From: Bacillus mycoides
Lineage (GTDB): Bacteria; Bacillota; Bacilli; Bacillales; Bacillaceae_G
DNA: 64,000 bases
Direction: 5' to 3'
NCBI RefSeq assembly: GCF_018742245.1
Contig: NZ_CP036132.1
Coordinates: 2,413,001 to 2,477,000, forward strand
The position numbers and the translations under genes were made by a program. The notes under the pieces are model-generated. The model did no database searches. It worked only from the letters and a program-made list of their open reading frames with translations, and was not told where the DNA came from. Shown here piece by piece: positions 17,138-25,804 of this stretch; within the stretch, counting starts at the first letter, position 1; each line of letters opens with the position of its first letter.

Positions 17138-17788
17138 TTATTTAAGCATTGGTATAAATGAAATAATGTCAAAAATAAGGTGACAAATCCAACTTATCCA
17201 AATACTTTTTGAATTTTTCCATATATAATTTAGTGCTAATCTAACTGGGATTATAGTTATTAGTAACTGCATTGGCACAAAACCATAAGATGGAATATGC
17301 CATAAAGCGAACAACACACTACATATTAATGATGCCGTGCCAAATTTCAATCCTAATTTTTGTAATGCAATAATTATATTAGTACATAGCAACTCTTCGC
17401 CCATTAACATAAAGGGAACACGATATAAAATCATAGAAATACTTATGACTCCAGCAACAGAATTTTTAGTTGCAGGTTCAAAAATGTAGCTGAATATTAA
17501 GCTGGAACCCATACCCACGATTATAGTTAAAGGCACACCCCAAAGTAATGTCTTAAACTTAAAATGTTTAAATTGATCTAACGATATTTTCCCTAAAAAA
17601 TAGTATCCTATAATTCCGCATAATGCAACATTCCATAAAGCTTCAAGAATCATTCCTAATACTTCGGGCATATTATCCCCTAAAAATGCGAAGAGTTGAT
17701 ATACAATCCCAGAAATAATTAATAAACTTAAAGCCAAAAGAGATTTTGAATCAATTTTCTTCCCTGTTCCCATAATCCTTGTTTCCAC
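17138..17788 (-). CDS. CPBP-family intramembrane protein, atypical motif 1
   Basis: A 216-residue polytopic protein of the CAAX-protease/bacteriocin-processing (Abi) family. Motif 1 reads LMGEELLCTN, where the family's EExxxR has Thr in place of Arg. Motif 2 is FALWH (ALWHIPSYGF) and motif 3 is HLIFD, both intact. The Glu pair and the histidines needed for activity are therefore present. GTG at 17788 follows AAGGG. Its substrate is unknown; related proteins act in peptide-pheromone or bacteriocin self-immunity. Confidence 0.85.
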   Translation of the reverse strand: METRIMGTGKKIDSKSLLALSLLIISGIVYQLFAFLGDNMPEVLGMILEALWNVALCGIIGYYFLGKISLDQFKHFKFKTLLWGVPLTIIVGMGSSLIFSYIFEPATKNSVAGVISISMILYRVPFMLMGEELLCTNIIIALQKLGLKFGTASLICSVLFALWHIPSYGFVPMQLLITIIPVRLALNYIWKNSKSIWISWICHLIFDIISFIPMLK

Positions 17789-18170
17789 AACAAGCCCTTC
17801 TTTCTTATTTTTTGTTAATTATGAATATATAATAGCACATTATTTTCCGAAATAATGGTAATTGAGATGGGCATAATAATTTTATTTTTTCAAATCAGTA
17901 AGTCCAAGATTAGGAGATTCCTTGCAAGAGTCATTTACATCAAAACCTATTATTAATATCGTGATTAAATTAAAACATTTTGAAAATGGTATGAAGTAAA
18001 GCAATTATTAAAAAAAAATAATAATCGCCCATCAAATTTATGAGTAGGCGATTATTGTATTTATAAATAAAACATTTTTAAAATTTTATTGAATAAATGG
18101 AAAAACATTACCAAACTAATGATATCCTTAAAGTATAGTTTTTATTTTGTATAGGAGGGTGATGAAGTCT
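17789..18170. other. Intergenic region with a gene tail remnant and a terminator
   Basis: An open stretch (about 17899-17998, + strand) reads ...PRLGDSLQESFTSKPIINIVIKLKHFENGMK and then a stop. It has no start and is closed by the hairpin at 18020. It looks like the tail of a lost gene of unknown identity. The remaining DNA is AT-rich without recognisable features. Confidence 0.35.
18020..18057. terminator. Terminator-like hairpin
   Basis: AATAATCGCC pairs with GGCGATTATT over a loop of about 17 bases. It follows the gene-tail remnant. Confidence 0.6.
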
Positions 18171-18374
18171 ATGGCGGTACGTATAGTTGATGATTTACAA
18201 CAATTATCTTTGTTACTTATGTTTTTGAGTACATTAATATTTTACAGATACTTAAAGAAGGTTAAACGAGAGAGAAAGCTGACTTTTTTCGAATGGACAA
18301 TGTATTTTGTCACTCAATTCGCGACTTCCATTTGGGCAATTACTTATTTTATTAAATTCTTGTCTGAATCGTAA
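18171..18374 (+). CDS. Small two-helix membrane protein, unknown function
   Basis: A 67-residue protein with two hydrophobic helices (LSLLLMFLSTLIFYRYL and FVTQFATSIWAITYFI) separated by a basic loop KKVKRERK. A strong AGGAGGG (18151-18157) is present. Starts at ATG 18162 or 18171 are possible; 18171 has the better spacing. I do not recognise the family. Confidence 0.6.
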   Translation: MAVRIVDDLQQLSLLLMFLSTLIFYRYLKKVKRERKLTFFEWTMYFVTQFATSIWAITYFIKFLSES

Positions 18375-18409
18375 GTTACATTAAAAGATTTTAGTTTACT
18401 AAGTTATTG

Positions 18410-18652
18410 TTATCTATTAGGGATATAAATATAGTCCGTATCTAAGTCAATGACGATATCGCTCTTAATGTCTTCTTGTAATGACTTTGGAATGTTTTCA
18501 AAATGATATCGTACACAAAATAAACTTACAAGATCCTCATTAGATAACTCTTCATTTTTTACGTTAAAATACATTTTTTTCAACTTACTGATAGAACATT
18601 CATGACCAATAACATACTCATTAATTCCATATCCATCAAATTCAATTATCAT
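18410..18652 (-). CDS. Hypothetical acidic 80-residue protein
   Basis: The protein reads MIIEFDGYGINEYVIGHECSISKLKK... and has regular amphipathic composition without low complexity. No membrane segment or known motif is visible. The ribosome site is weak. It is flanked by decayed DNA and may be a surviving or degenerating accessory gene. Confidence 0.5.
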   Translation of the reverse strand: MIIEFDGYGINEYVIGHECSISKLKKMYFNVKNEELSNEDLVSLFCVRYHFENIPKSLQEDIKSDIVIDLDTDYIYIPNR

Positions 18653-18770
18653 GTTATCACTGTTGAGTGCTAGCCAACATTATAGCTTTAATTTTGGATG
18701 AATCTTTCATATTGATTATTATAGCTTAAAGTTTAGTGTGAATATATTTTTATAAAGTGAGAGGATATCA

Positions 18771-19040
18771 ATGGAACAATATAAATTAGTTTTAGAAGGC
18801 TCTAAACAACTGAAGTGACAAACGGATAAAATTAGGCCATTACAGGATGATGAAATTATCGTTAAAACAATCGCAGGTGCAATAAGTATTGGGGCAGAGT
18901 TACCACAGTATAAGGAGTCGGACATTTCAGATGGTAATCCTTTATATCCGAGAGAAACTGGATATGAAAGTTATGGTGAAGTTATTCAAGTTGGTAATAA
19001 AGTAACAAATTGGTCTGAAGAGTGTGTGAAATATCATAAA
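18771..19040 (+). pseudogene. Zinc-type alcohol dehydrogenase (MDR family) N-terminal remnant
   Basis: The ATG at 18771 opens MEQYKLVLEGSKQLK, then TGA (probably former TGG, Trp), then QTDKIRPLQDDEIIVKTIAGAISIGAELPQYKESD and RETGYESYGEVIQVGNKV. This is the N-terminal GroES-like part of a medium-chain dehydrogenase. The homology fades after about 19030, just before the DUF421 gene, so the body of the gene has been deleted. The catalytic Zn and NAD domains are missing. Confidence 0.7.
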
Positions 19041-19092
19041 AATCCTTTAATGGGAATACTAGTAACATTCATAATTAAAGGATTGGGCTGTA

Positions 19093-19590
19093 ATGAATAT
19101 ACTTTTTGAAAGCATTATTTTAATCCTCACTGGAATTATTGTTTTGAAATTGACAGGTAGTAAATCTGTTAGCCAAATGACTAGAGCTGAAATTATTATT
19201 GTTGTTTCTATAGGACGTATTATTGTAGAACCTGTATTAAGTAGGAAAGTAGTCCCATCTATTTTTGCTGCGTTTATTTTTGCGAGTGTTTTACTTATCA
19301 TTCATTTTTTTGAATTGAAATCACGAAAAGTAGAAAAGTTTCTAAATGGAACTAGCATTATTGTTATAGAAAACGGAGAAGTTTTAAAAAAGAATTTATT
19401 ACGCGCAAAAATGTCAGAACAACAATTATTTATGCATCTGAGAGAAAAAGGTATACATGAAATCAAGAATTTACAACAAGCAACTGTAGAAACGAATGGA
19501 CGGATTGGGTATCAACTAACTACTAAGGCACAACCAGTTACTTTGGAAATGTTAGAGAAGCTATTAGAGCAATACAATCTTAAAAAATAG
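19093..19590 (+). CDS. DUF421-family membrane protein (YetF/YdfR-like)
   Basis: A 165-residue protein. There are N-terminal hydrophobic helices (residues 3-18 and about 55-72) and the family signature KLTGSKSVSQMTRAEIIIVVSIGRIIVEP. The cytoplasmic part contains NGTSIIVIENGEVLKKNLLRAKMSEQQLFMHLREKGI, the core of DUF421. Members such as YetF are shorter or longer membrane proteins of uncertain function in Bacillus; roles linked to sporulation or the envelope have been discussed. A convergent terminator follows. Confidence 0.85.
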   Translation: MNILFESIILILTGIIVLKLTGSKSVSQMTRAEIIIVVSIGRIIVEPVLSRKVVPSIFAAFIFASVLLIIHFFELKSRKVEKFLNGTSIIVIENGEVLKKNLLRAKMSEQQLFMHLREKGIHEIKNLQQATVETNGRIGYQLTTKAQPVTLEMLEKLLEQYNLKK

Positions 19591-19642
19591 TTGTAGACTG
19601 AAAAACGCTTCTTGTACATAAAGACACTTTTCACAAACATGT

Positions 19643-19675
19643 AAAAGTCCCTTCAGTAATACTGAAGGGACTTTC
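19643..19675. terminator. Bidirectional terminator
   Basis: AAAAGTCCCTTCAGT and its complement flank a three-base loop between the convergent DUF421 and CotA genes. Confidence 0.93.
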
Positions 19676-19694
19676 GTGTTATTTAATGTATCTA

Positions 19695-21191
19695 TCAATT
19701 TGATTTGTGTCTATTAAGATTGGAAGGTATGATTTTTAACGGTCTCATCATATCATGGTCTTCATGCTCTAAACGATGACAATGCCATACATAATCTCCA
19801 GAATAGGGCTCAAACTTCATTATGATTCGGACGATTTGTTCACCTGCTACTAGCACGGTATCTTTTAAACCGAAATCAGCTGGGAGAGGATCTAACAAGT
19901 TTCCATTCAAATCATGACGATCAAGAACTTGAAAATTAACTAGATGTATATGAATAGGATGAATCCCAACGGTCAAATTTACTAACTCCCATATTTCAAC
20001 AGAATTAAGTAAAGGTGTTTCTGTCACGGGATCGTCCCATTCTTTATTATCTAATAAAAGCATTAGACGCCCAAATTCATCCTCTGAGTCATTTAATGTT
20101 AATCGTCTTACTTTCTTTACTTTTTCTACTGGAATAAAGTCAATGTTACTTAATTTGCATGGGATTTTACTTTTATCTGGGCAGGATAATGGTTTCGTTA
20201 CTTGGAACTCCATAATCTCACCAGTTGGATTATCTAAATCACTTCCATTTTGTAATACTACTTTTTTTCCTACAAACCTTGAAAAATCAATAATAATGTC
20301 AATACGTTCTGCTGGTGAAACATCTAAACTTTGTACTTTAATCGGCCGTTTAAGAAGGCCGCCATCAGTTCCTATTAAAAAGAATGAACTAAGGTCACTT
20401 AATTGGAACTTGTATGTGCGAGTATTGGAAGCGTTTAATAAACGAAATCTATATTTGCGGGGCTCCACTTTTAAAAATGGCCATACTTTCCCGTTAACTG
20501 CAATTGTATTTCCTAAAAATAGAGAAACAATAGAAGGGTATGGTAACCCTGGTGGTGGGTCTTCTGGTTGAGCAGGATAAAATAGGGAACCGTCTGGGTT
20601 AAAGGATTTATCTTGAACGATAAGCGGTATCTCGTATTTTCCTTTAGGTAGGGGTAGTGATTTTTCTTCTTTATCACGAATCAAGTAAAGTCCTGCAAGA
20701 CCCGCATATACATTTAAACGAGTAATCCCAAGTGCATGATCATGATACCAAAGGGCAGTTGCTCGTTCTCGATTCGTATAATGATAAATCTCTTTTACGA
20801 AACTAGGTCCTGTTTGTTGAAAGTTTTTCGTAAACCATGCTTCAGGATGACCATCGCTATCTGGTTCACTTGGGCTTCCATGTAAATGTACAACAGTTCG
20901 TACTTCTGGGTTATCATGGGCCCCGTGAACGGTTGTATCAACAGGTAAGAAGTGTTTTTCAGGTAAATCGTTTGACCATCTCACATATACAGGATGATCT
21001 TTTTTAACCTCAAACGTTGGACCTGGTACCATTCCATTATAGCCCCATACTTTCGTCTTTGGTAAATCACTATGAAACTTGTGTAGCGTTTCAATCATAC
21101 GTACATCATAAAACGACTTACCTTTATATGTTCCTATAGGTTTTATTGCAGAGGGAATCGGAAGGGGATCAATAAATTTTTTTAATTCCAA
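19695..21191 (-). CDS. cotA: CotA-like multicopper oxidase (spore-coat laccase)
   Basis: A 498-residue laccase, close in length and sequence to Bacillus subtilis CotA (about 513). Copper-binding clusters are visible in order: VVHLHGSPSEPDSDGHPEAW, LWYHDHALGITRLNVYAGLAG, HPIHIHLVNFQ and DYVWHCHRLEHEDHDMM. The last contains the type 1 Cys471, trinuclear His470/472, type 1 His476 and the probable axial Met481. There is no signal peptide, consistent with deposition into the spore coat from the mother cell. TTG at 21191 follows AGGAG at about 21203-21207. In B. subtilis the enzyme makes brown spore pigment and helps UV resistance; that role is inferred here. Confidence 0.93.
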   Translation of the reverse strand: MELKKFIDPLPIPSAIKPIGTYKGKSFYDVRMIETLHKFHSDLPKTKVWGYNGMVPGPTFEVKKDHPVYVRWSNDLPEKHFLPVDTTVHGAHDNPEVRTVVHLHGSPSEPDSDGHPEAWFTKNFQQTGPSFVKEIYHYTNRERATALWYHDHALGITRLNVYAGLAGLYLIRDKEEKSLPLPKGKYEIPLIVQDKSFNPDGSLFYPAQPEDPPPGLPYPSIVSLFLGNTIAVNGKVWPFLKVEPRKYRFRLLNASNTRTYKFQLSDLSSFFLIGTDGGLLKRPIKVQSLDVSPAERIDIIIDFSRFVGKKVVLQNGSDLDNPTGEIMEFQVTKPLSCPDKSKIPCKLSNIDFIPVEKVKKVRRLTLNDSEDEFGRLMLLLDNKEWDDPVTETPLLNSVEIWELVNLTVGIHPIHIHLVNFQVLDRHDLNGNLLDPLPADFGLKDTVLVAGEQIVRIIMKFEPYSGDYVWHCHRLEHEDHDMMRPLKIIPSNLNRHKSN

Positions 21192-21534
21192 ATATCGCTA
21201 TCTCCTTTCATGTAATATAATATATTCTATTACGCGAATGTTATATTGTTTGTATACTTGACCAACAAAATTATTGATATATCCCTTATACATGTGAAGC
21301 TAATATGACTTAAAATAATATACAGAAAAATTTAGTGGTCTAACTGCTTCTTCAGGGGTTTTAGGCTGTGGACCATCCAAATCTTCTTGGAATTTACAGA
21401 GGAAGATATTTTACTGGGCATAACAGAAAATCTATTTGATAATACATTTTAGTACGTGCTTGTATTTTACCAAGGGTGATGACGATCAATATTACGATTA
21501 ACATAAAGTTCATAAAAATAAACAGAATGAATAA
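21192..21534. other. Intergenic region between cotA and the TetR gene
   Basis: It holds the cotA promoter side and a short stretch with scattered stop codons in all frames. No intact gene, repeat or clear coding remnant is recognised. Confidence 0.5.
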
Positions 21535-21563
21535 TTGACAAAAAATGAGAATAGTAGTAATCT
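21535..21563 (+). promoter_or_regulatory. SigmaA-type promoter of the TetR gene
   Basis: A consensus TTGACA (21535-21540) is separated by 17 bp from TAATCT (21558-21563). The operator at 21571-21590 begins just downstream, so repressor bound there would block initiation. Confidence 0.7.
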
Positions 21564-21570
21564 AACGTAA

Positions 21571-21590
21571 AACATACGCTGCCGTATTTT
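21571..21590. promoter_or_regulatory. TetR operator, copy A
   Basis: AACATACG-CTGC-CGTATTTT has arms ATACG/CGTAT with a four-base centre. It is related to copy B at 22243-22266 (shared AACATACG and GTAT arms). Confidence 0.65.
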
Positions 21591-21604
21591 ACTGGAGAGA
21601 TGAT

Positions 21605-22138
21605 ATGCAAGTAACGAGGGAAGACTGGATAAAAGTAGGATTACAACAATTAGCTAATGAAGGTATACATAAAGTTCGCATTGAAGCACTTGCTCGATTG
21701 CTAAAAATAAGCAAAGGAAGCTTCTATCACTATTTTCGTGACCATCAAGAGCTTTTAGATTCTATGCTCGACTTTTGGGAAGTACATGCAACAAAGCTGA
21801 TTGTTCAAAGTATGGAGCAACAAGATGCCTCTTTAGAACAGCTATTACAGATTAGTTTTAATCGAGATAAAAAAATTGAGAATGGTATTTATACTTGGGC
21901 TAAATATGATCCTGTTGTGGCAGCACGTTTAGTAGATATAGAAGAACAAAGAATTTCTTGTGTTGCAAAATTGTATCAAAAAATGGGCATAGACGAAACT
22001 GAATCACTTGCTCGAGCGAGACTTGCCTATTTAACGTATGTAGGATGGATGACAAGGTTTGAAGCAAATCCTAATTTTGATATTAATAAAATGGTTGAGC
22101 TTTTAACTTCTATCAGCGGGTGTCCAAACATCGACTGA
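21605..22138 (+). CDS. TetR/AcrR-family regulator
   Basis: A 177-residue TetR-type repressor. Its HTH is REDWIKVGLQQLANEGIHKVRIEALARLLKISKGSFYHYFRDHQELLDSM (residues 4-53). The C-terminal domain is diverse and of unknown ligand. GGAGAGATG precedes the ATG. It has its own sigmaA-like promoter with an operator over the start region, and the same operator appears before the DUF3995 gene downstream. It most likely represses itself and that membrane protein. Confidence 0.92.
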   Translation: MQVTREDWIKVGLQQLANEGIHKVRIEALARLLKISKGSFYHYFRDHQELLDSMLDFWEVHATKLIVQSMEQQDASLEQLLQISFNRDKKIENGIYTWAKYDPVVAARLVDIEEQRISCVAKLYQKMGIDETESLARARLAYLTYVGWMTRFEANPNFDINKMVELLTSISGCPNID

Positions 22139-22159
22139 AAGAAGTAAAGCTTCCGGACG

Positions 22160-22181
22160 CAATTATGCTGCAGCATAATTG
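22160..22181. repeat. Perfect 22-bp palindrome in the TetR/DUF3995 gap
   Basis: CAATTATGCTG is directly followed by its reverse complement, without a loop, 21 bp after the TetR stop. It is not followed by a T run. It may be half of a terminator structure or a protein site; neither can be decided. Confidence 0.5.
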
Positions 22182-22242
22182 ATTATTCGATAATAAATGT
22201 CCCTAATATGGTTATAAAACCTGAAGGGACAAAATTTTCACT

Positions 22243-22266
22243 ATAACATACGGTAGTGTATGTTAT
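22243..22266. promoter_or_regulatory. TetR operator, copy B, upstream of the DUF3995 gene
   Basis: Perfect 9-bp arms ATAACATAC and GTATGTTAT flank a six-base centre GGTAGT. The site lies 31 bp before the start codon and resembles copy A before the TetR gene. Confidence 0.75.
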
Positions 22267-22296
22267 CTTTGAAGTTACGAAATTGGGGGCGAATAA

Positions 22297-22719
22297 ATGA
22301 AATTACTATTAATAGTAGTAGCTGTAGGGCTTCTGTGGTTTATCAGTTTTTTGCATATTTATTGGGCTTTTGGAGGTCGATGGGGTTCTGCCGCTGTTCT
22401 CCCAGTAAAAGAGGGAGAACATAAGCCTGCTTTTACTCCGAGAATAGGGGGAACATTATTCGTAGCCATTCTTATTCTATTAGCTAGTGTCATTATTGTT
22501 GTTCAAGTAGGTTATTTGCAGGGGTTCCAAGCAAATAGTTTATCTAAAATTGGAAGTATTGTCTGTGCTTTAGTTTTCATTATTAGGGCAATTGGTGATT
22601 TTAAGTTCGTTGGATTTTTCAAGAAAATTAAACATTCTCAGTTTGCTAGATACGACACTTGGTTCTATAGTCCATTATGTGTATTCTTTGGCTTTGTCTA
22701 TATCATGTTGTTGTTTTAA
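22297..22719 (+). CDS. DUF3995 membrane protein
   Basis: A 140-residue protein with four hydrophobic helices. Recognisable DUF3995 features are WFISFLHIYWAFGGRWGSAAVLP near the N-terminus and IGDFKFVGFFKK...FARYDTWFYSPLC near the C-terminus. Function is unknown for the family. GGGGGCGAA at 22284-22292 supports the ATG. The operator shared with the preceding TetR gene makes it that regulator's probable target, so it may take part in response to the TetR ligand. Confidence 0.88.
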   Translation: MKLLLIVVAVGLLWFISFLHIYWAFGGRWGSAAVLPVKEGEHKPAFTPRIGGTLFVAILILLASVIIVVQVGYLQGFQANSLSKIGSIVCALVFIIRAIGDFKFVGFFKKIKHSQFARYDTWFYSPLCVFFGFVYIMLLF

Positions 22720-23103
22720 TAAGCATAATGAATTCCCTATAAAATTTATTTTATAGAGGAAGAAAACATCTCAAAATGGTGGGATTTTAAATTCTGTATA
22801 TACTATATATATTTCTTGTAATATGCATATCTAACTGTAACTTTAACGAATTTACCGAAAGAATTCTCCTTCCTCAATCGTGTGAAGGGCGATCTATGAT
22901 TAGTCATTTGTGGTTAAAAAGAGGATAGATAGGGCGAAGTTATTCAAGCTCTTCTATCCTTTTAATTTCTATACATATAATGTATGACATTAGATAAGAA
23001 TTCACTATTAATAATAGGTTCAGCTTATATCTTGACTTTTAATAAAATTTAAAAGTGTTGGTTTTTAATTGTGTGAATAAGAGGTTAGTTGTTGTTTTGG
23101 AAT
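22720..23103. other. Intergenic region with a hairpin
   Basis: The only clear element is AGGATAGA (about 22922-22929) pairing with TCTATCCT (about 22953-22960) followed by TTT, a plausible terminator. No coding remnant is convincing. Confidence 0.4.
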
Positions 23104-24543
23104 TTAAAACATTGATTTAAACTTGGCAATTGTATCATATAATTTTTCTAATCCAATCAACATATCTTTATCATTTAACATTGAATAACTAATTCGTAAA
23201 TGATTATATTGATTTTCATGGTTTAATAGACAAGCTGTTCCAGGTAAAAAAGAAACATCTACTTCATTTGCTTTTTGTAATAATGTAAAAGGATCGATTG
23301 ACCGAGGGAGTGTAACCCATAAGTTAAATCCACCATTAGGTATTTCAAATTCTAATTCTTTTAATGGAGATAATATATCAATTGTTAAATCACGTCTAAT
23401 TTGTAAAGCTGTACGTAATTTTTCTAAATGATTTTTCATTCGTTCCGCCCGTAAAAAAGGAAGTAGTGCTTTCTGCGTTAATAAAGGGCTACCAATATCC
23501 ATAGAAGCTTTCACTGCATATAACCATTCAAAAATAGGACCTTCAGCTGCAAGCGCCGCGATGCGAAGGCCTGGTGCTAACGTTTTACTAAATCCTTTTA
23601 AATATATAACATGACCATTTGTATCAAAGCTTTTTATGGGGGGAGGTACTATAGCATCCTCAAAATAAATTTCTCCGAAAGAGTCATCCTCAATAATGAA
23701 GAAGTTATATAACTCTGCTAGTTCTACAAGCTCTATTCTTCGTTCTTTACTCATCAAAGTACCTGTTGGATTCTGAAAAGTAGGATTCACATATAACAAA
23801 ACAGGATTCTTTCTTTGACAAATATCATCGATTAAGTCTGAGCGAATTCCGTTGTTATCAAGACTAACAGGGATAATTTGAACTCCTTTATTAACAAATA
23901 CATCAAGCGCCGCTCCATAACATGGACTTTCTACTAAAACTAAGTCTCCGGGCTTTAATAATGTTTGAGCGATTAAATCAATTCCTTGCTGGGCACCACT
24001 TGTAATTAATAATTGAGATGGATCTGTAACTAATTGTTGGTGTTCTTTTAAGTAGTTTGTTATTTCCACTCTAAGTTCTTCATCACCTTGAACAGGTCCG
24101 TAAGTTGCTAGTATCATTTGATCTTTATTAAGTAGTTTGTGCATTTCATCTGAAAGAAACGGATTTGGTAATAAACGTGGATAAAGGACCGCCTGTGAAA
24201 AATCGAAATATTTACGGTGTTGGTTCATTACATATTGAGAACGCATAACATTAATGGATTTCGTTTGTTGCCATTGATACGGAATTGGTTTGAAATCTTT
24301 ATTCACACGTTTATGTATATAGGCACCTTTTCCTTGTTCAATTCGTATATAACCTTTCGTTTCTAACTGTTTATAAGCTTTACGAACAGTTAATAAACTA
24401 ATTTGCAAATCATCGGCCATAGAACGTAAAGAAGGGAGGTAATCGCCATGTGAAAGCATCCCGCTTTGAATTCTCTCAAAAATTTGCATATATATTTGTT
24501 GGTAATATGGTATGTTGGATTCTTTACGCAGTACTATCTTCAT
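23104..24543 (-). CDS. MocR-type regulator (GntR wHTH plus aminotransferase domain)
   Basis: A 479-residue fusion. The winged helix is NIPYYQQIYMQIFERIQSG...LPSLRSMADDLQISLLTVRKAYKQLETKGYIRIEQGKGAYI (residues 10-75). The aminotransferase part has ITSGAQQGIDLIAQTLLKPGD, FFIIEDDSFGEIYFED and PLP-lysine segment YLKGFSKTLAPGLRIA. ATG 24543 follows AGGTGATTCT; a longer reading from 24600 is possible but would cover the leader. It diverges from a DMT transporter, and direct repeats in the spacer fit MocR binding. The effector is unknown. Confidence 0.93.
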   Translation of the reverse strand: MKIVLRKESNIPYYQQIYMQIFERIQSGMLSHGDYLPSLRSMADDLQISLLTVRKAYKQLETKGYIRIEQGKGAYIHKRVNKDFKPIPYQWQQTKSINVMRSQYVMNQHRKYFDFSQAVLYPRLLPNPFLSDEMHKLLNKDQMILATYGPVQGDEELRVEITNYLKEHQQLVTDPSQLLITSGAQQGIDLIAQTLLKPGDLVLVESPCYGAALDVFVNKGVQIIPVSLDNNGIRSDLIDDICQRKNPVLLYVNPTFQNPTGTLMSKERRIELVELAELYNFFIIEDDSFGEIYFEDAIVPPPIKSFDTNGHVIYLKGFSKTLAPGLRIAALAAEGPIFEWLYAVKASMDIGSPLLTQKALLPFLRAERMKNHLEKLRTALQIRRDLTIDILSPLKELEFEIPNGGFNLWVTLPRSIDPFTLLQKANEVDVSFLPGTACLLNHENQYNHLRISYSMLNDKDMLIGLEKLYDTIAKFKSMF

Positions 24544-24615
24544 AGAATCACCTGTTTTTCTTTTTAACTCAATTAAAGCGAAAAACATGGAGGGAATCAA
24601 CTACATATTTGTTTA

Positions 24616-24647
24616 ACTGTTATATACGTTGATACACTGTTATACAC
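24616..24647. promoter_or_regulatory. Direct repeats between the MocR and DMT genes
   Basis: ACTGTTATATAC (24616-24627) and ACTGTTATACAC (24636-24647) are near-identical direct repeats 20 bp apart, about two helical turns. MocR regulators such as GabR bind direct repeats on one DNA face. The placement between divergent promoters supports an operator. Confidence 0.65.
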
Positions 24648-24691
24648 TATATCCTCTATACTCATTTCAAGAGTAAAAAGGAGGAAGAAAA

Positions 24692-25609
24692 ATGGTCATT
24701 TTAAATTATATTTTAGTATGTATTATTTTTGGAACGACATTTTTAACGATAAAAATTGGAATAGAAGCGGGCGCGCCACCATTATTTTCAGCTGGAATTC
24801 GTTTCTTTTTGGCGGGCCTTATTCTCATTATTATTTTTAAATTAAAGAGAAAGGATATTATGCCTTACTTATTATCAAAACGTATTATATATGCTGGTTT
24901 TTGTTTAACATTTATGACATTCGCGACCCTTTACTGGGCAGAACAATATATTTCTTCTGGATTAGCTGCAGTTCTATCTGCTACAGGCCCAATGATGATC
25001 TTGCTATTACAATCAAGGCGAAACAAAACAAAATTGCAAAAAGAACAACTTGTTGCTTTAGTTATAGCACTTATAGGCGTTTTTTGTATTTCGTTACCTG
25101 GAATGCATCAAGAGCTTACATTCATATGGAGTATCGCTTGCCTAGTTATATTAGTAGGAGAGTTGTTTTATGGAATTGGTTCTATTCATTCAAAAGAAAT
25201 ACTTTCAGATTTACCAGACGTATCACCATTTCTCATTAATGGTATTCAAATGTTTTATGGGGGAATGTTGCTGTTAATTGTATCTGTTGTAATGGAACAG
25301 CCTAATCTAACGGTCTTAACATCTTGGAGTGTACAATGGCCAATTTTATATCTTATATTTGTAGGATCTATCGGTGGACACGGCTTATATTACTGGCTTT
25401 TATCAAAAACAAATCCTGTATTTCCATCAACGTGGTTGTATGTATCTCCGTTAATCGCTGTTATTGTAGGTTATTTTGTATTAGGAGAACCATTAAATCC
25501 TACAATGGGAATTGGTGCTTGTTTAATCTTGATTGGTGTATTTTTAGCAAATCGTACTACACTTGGAGTGTATTTCAAGCAAGGAAGGTTGTTAAAAAAA
25601 GAGATGTAG
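24692..25609 (+). CDS. DMT-family (EamA) transporter
   Basis: A 305-residue protein with ten hydrophobic helices in two EamA repeats. The N-terminal IIFGTTFLTIKIGIEAGAPPLFSAGIRFFLAGLILI and the AVLSATGPMMILLL segment are typical. The C-terminal half ends WLYVSPLIAVIVGYFVLGEPLNPTMGIGACLILIGVFL. AAGGAGGAA precedes the ATG. It is probably activated or repressed by the divergent MocR protein; the exported compound is unknown. Confidence 0.93.
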   Translation: MVILNYILVCIIFGTTFLTIKIGIEAGAPPLFSAGIRFFLAGLILIIIFKLKRKDIMPYLLSKRIIYAGFCLTFMTFATLYWAEQYISSGLAAVLSATGPMMILLLQSRRNKTKLQKEQLVALVIALIGVFCISLPGMHQELTFIWSIACLVILVGELFYGIGSIHSKEILSDLPDVSPFLINGIQMFYGGMLLLIVSVVMEQPNLTVLTSWSVQWPILYLIFVGSIGGHGLYYWLLSKTNPVFPSTWLYVSPLIAVIVGYFVLGEPLNPTMGIGACLILIGVFLANRTTLGVYFKQGRLLKKEM

Positions 25610-25705
25610 TTAAAGTTTAATGATGTGGAAAAAAGCGGAAAACGTATTCAAACTTTAGAAGAAAATGATTAGCACATTAGAATACAGATTAGAGATAGTA
25701 AAATC

Positions 25706-25742
25706 AAAAACACAGTGGGGGAAATAACCAACTGTGTTTTTA
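25706..25742. terminator. Terminator between the DMT and CMD genes
   Basis: AAAAACACAGT pairs with ACTGTGTTTTT across an intervening loop of about 14 bases; it suits the convergent arrangement. Confidence 0.75.
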
Positions 25743-25804
25743 TATAGGGTATATTTAATTTTACACTTAACTAAATCGATCGCATATTGTTTGGTGGAAG
25801 AATG

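Noticed and set aside
20143..20571. + strand open frame within cotA
   Set aside because: It is antisense to a laccase gene with all copper ligands; no ribosome site.
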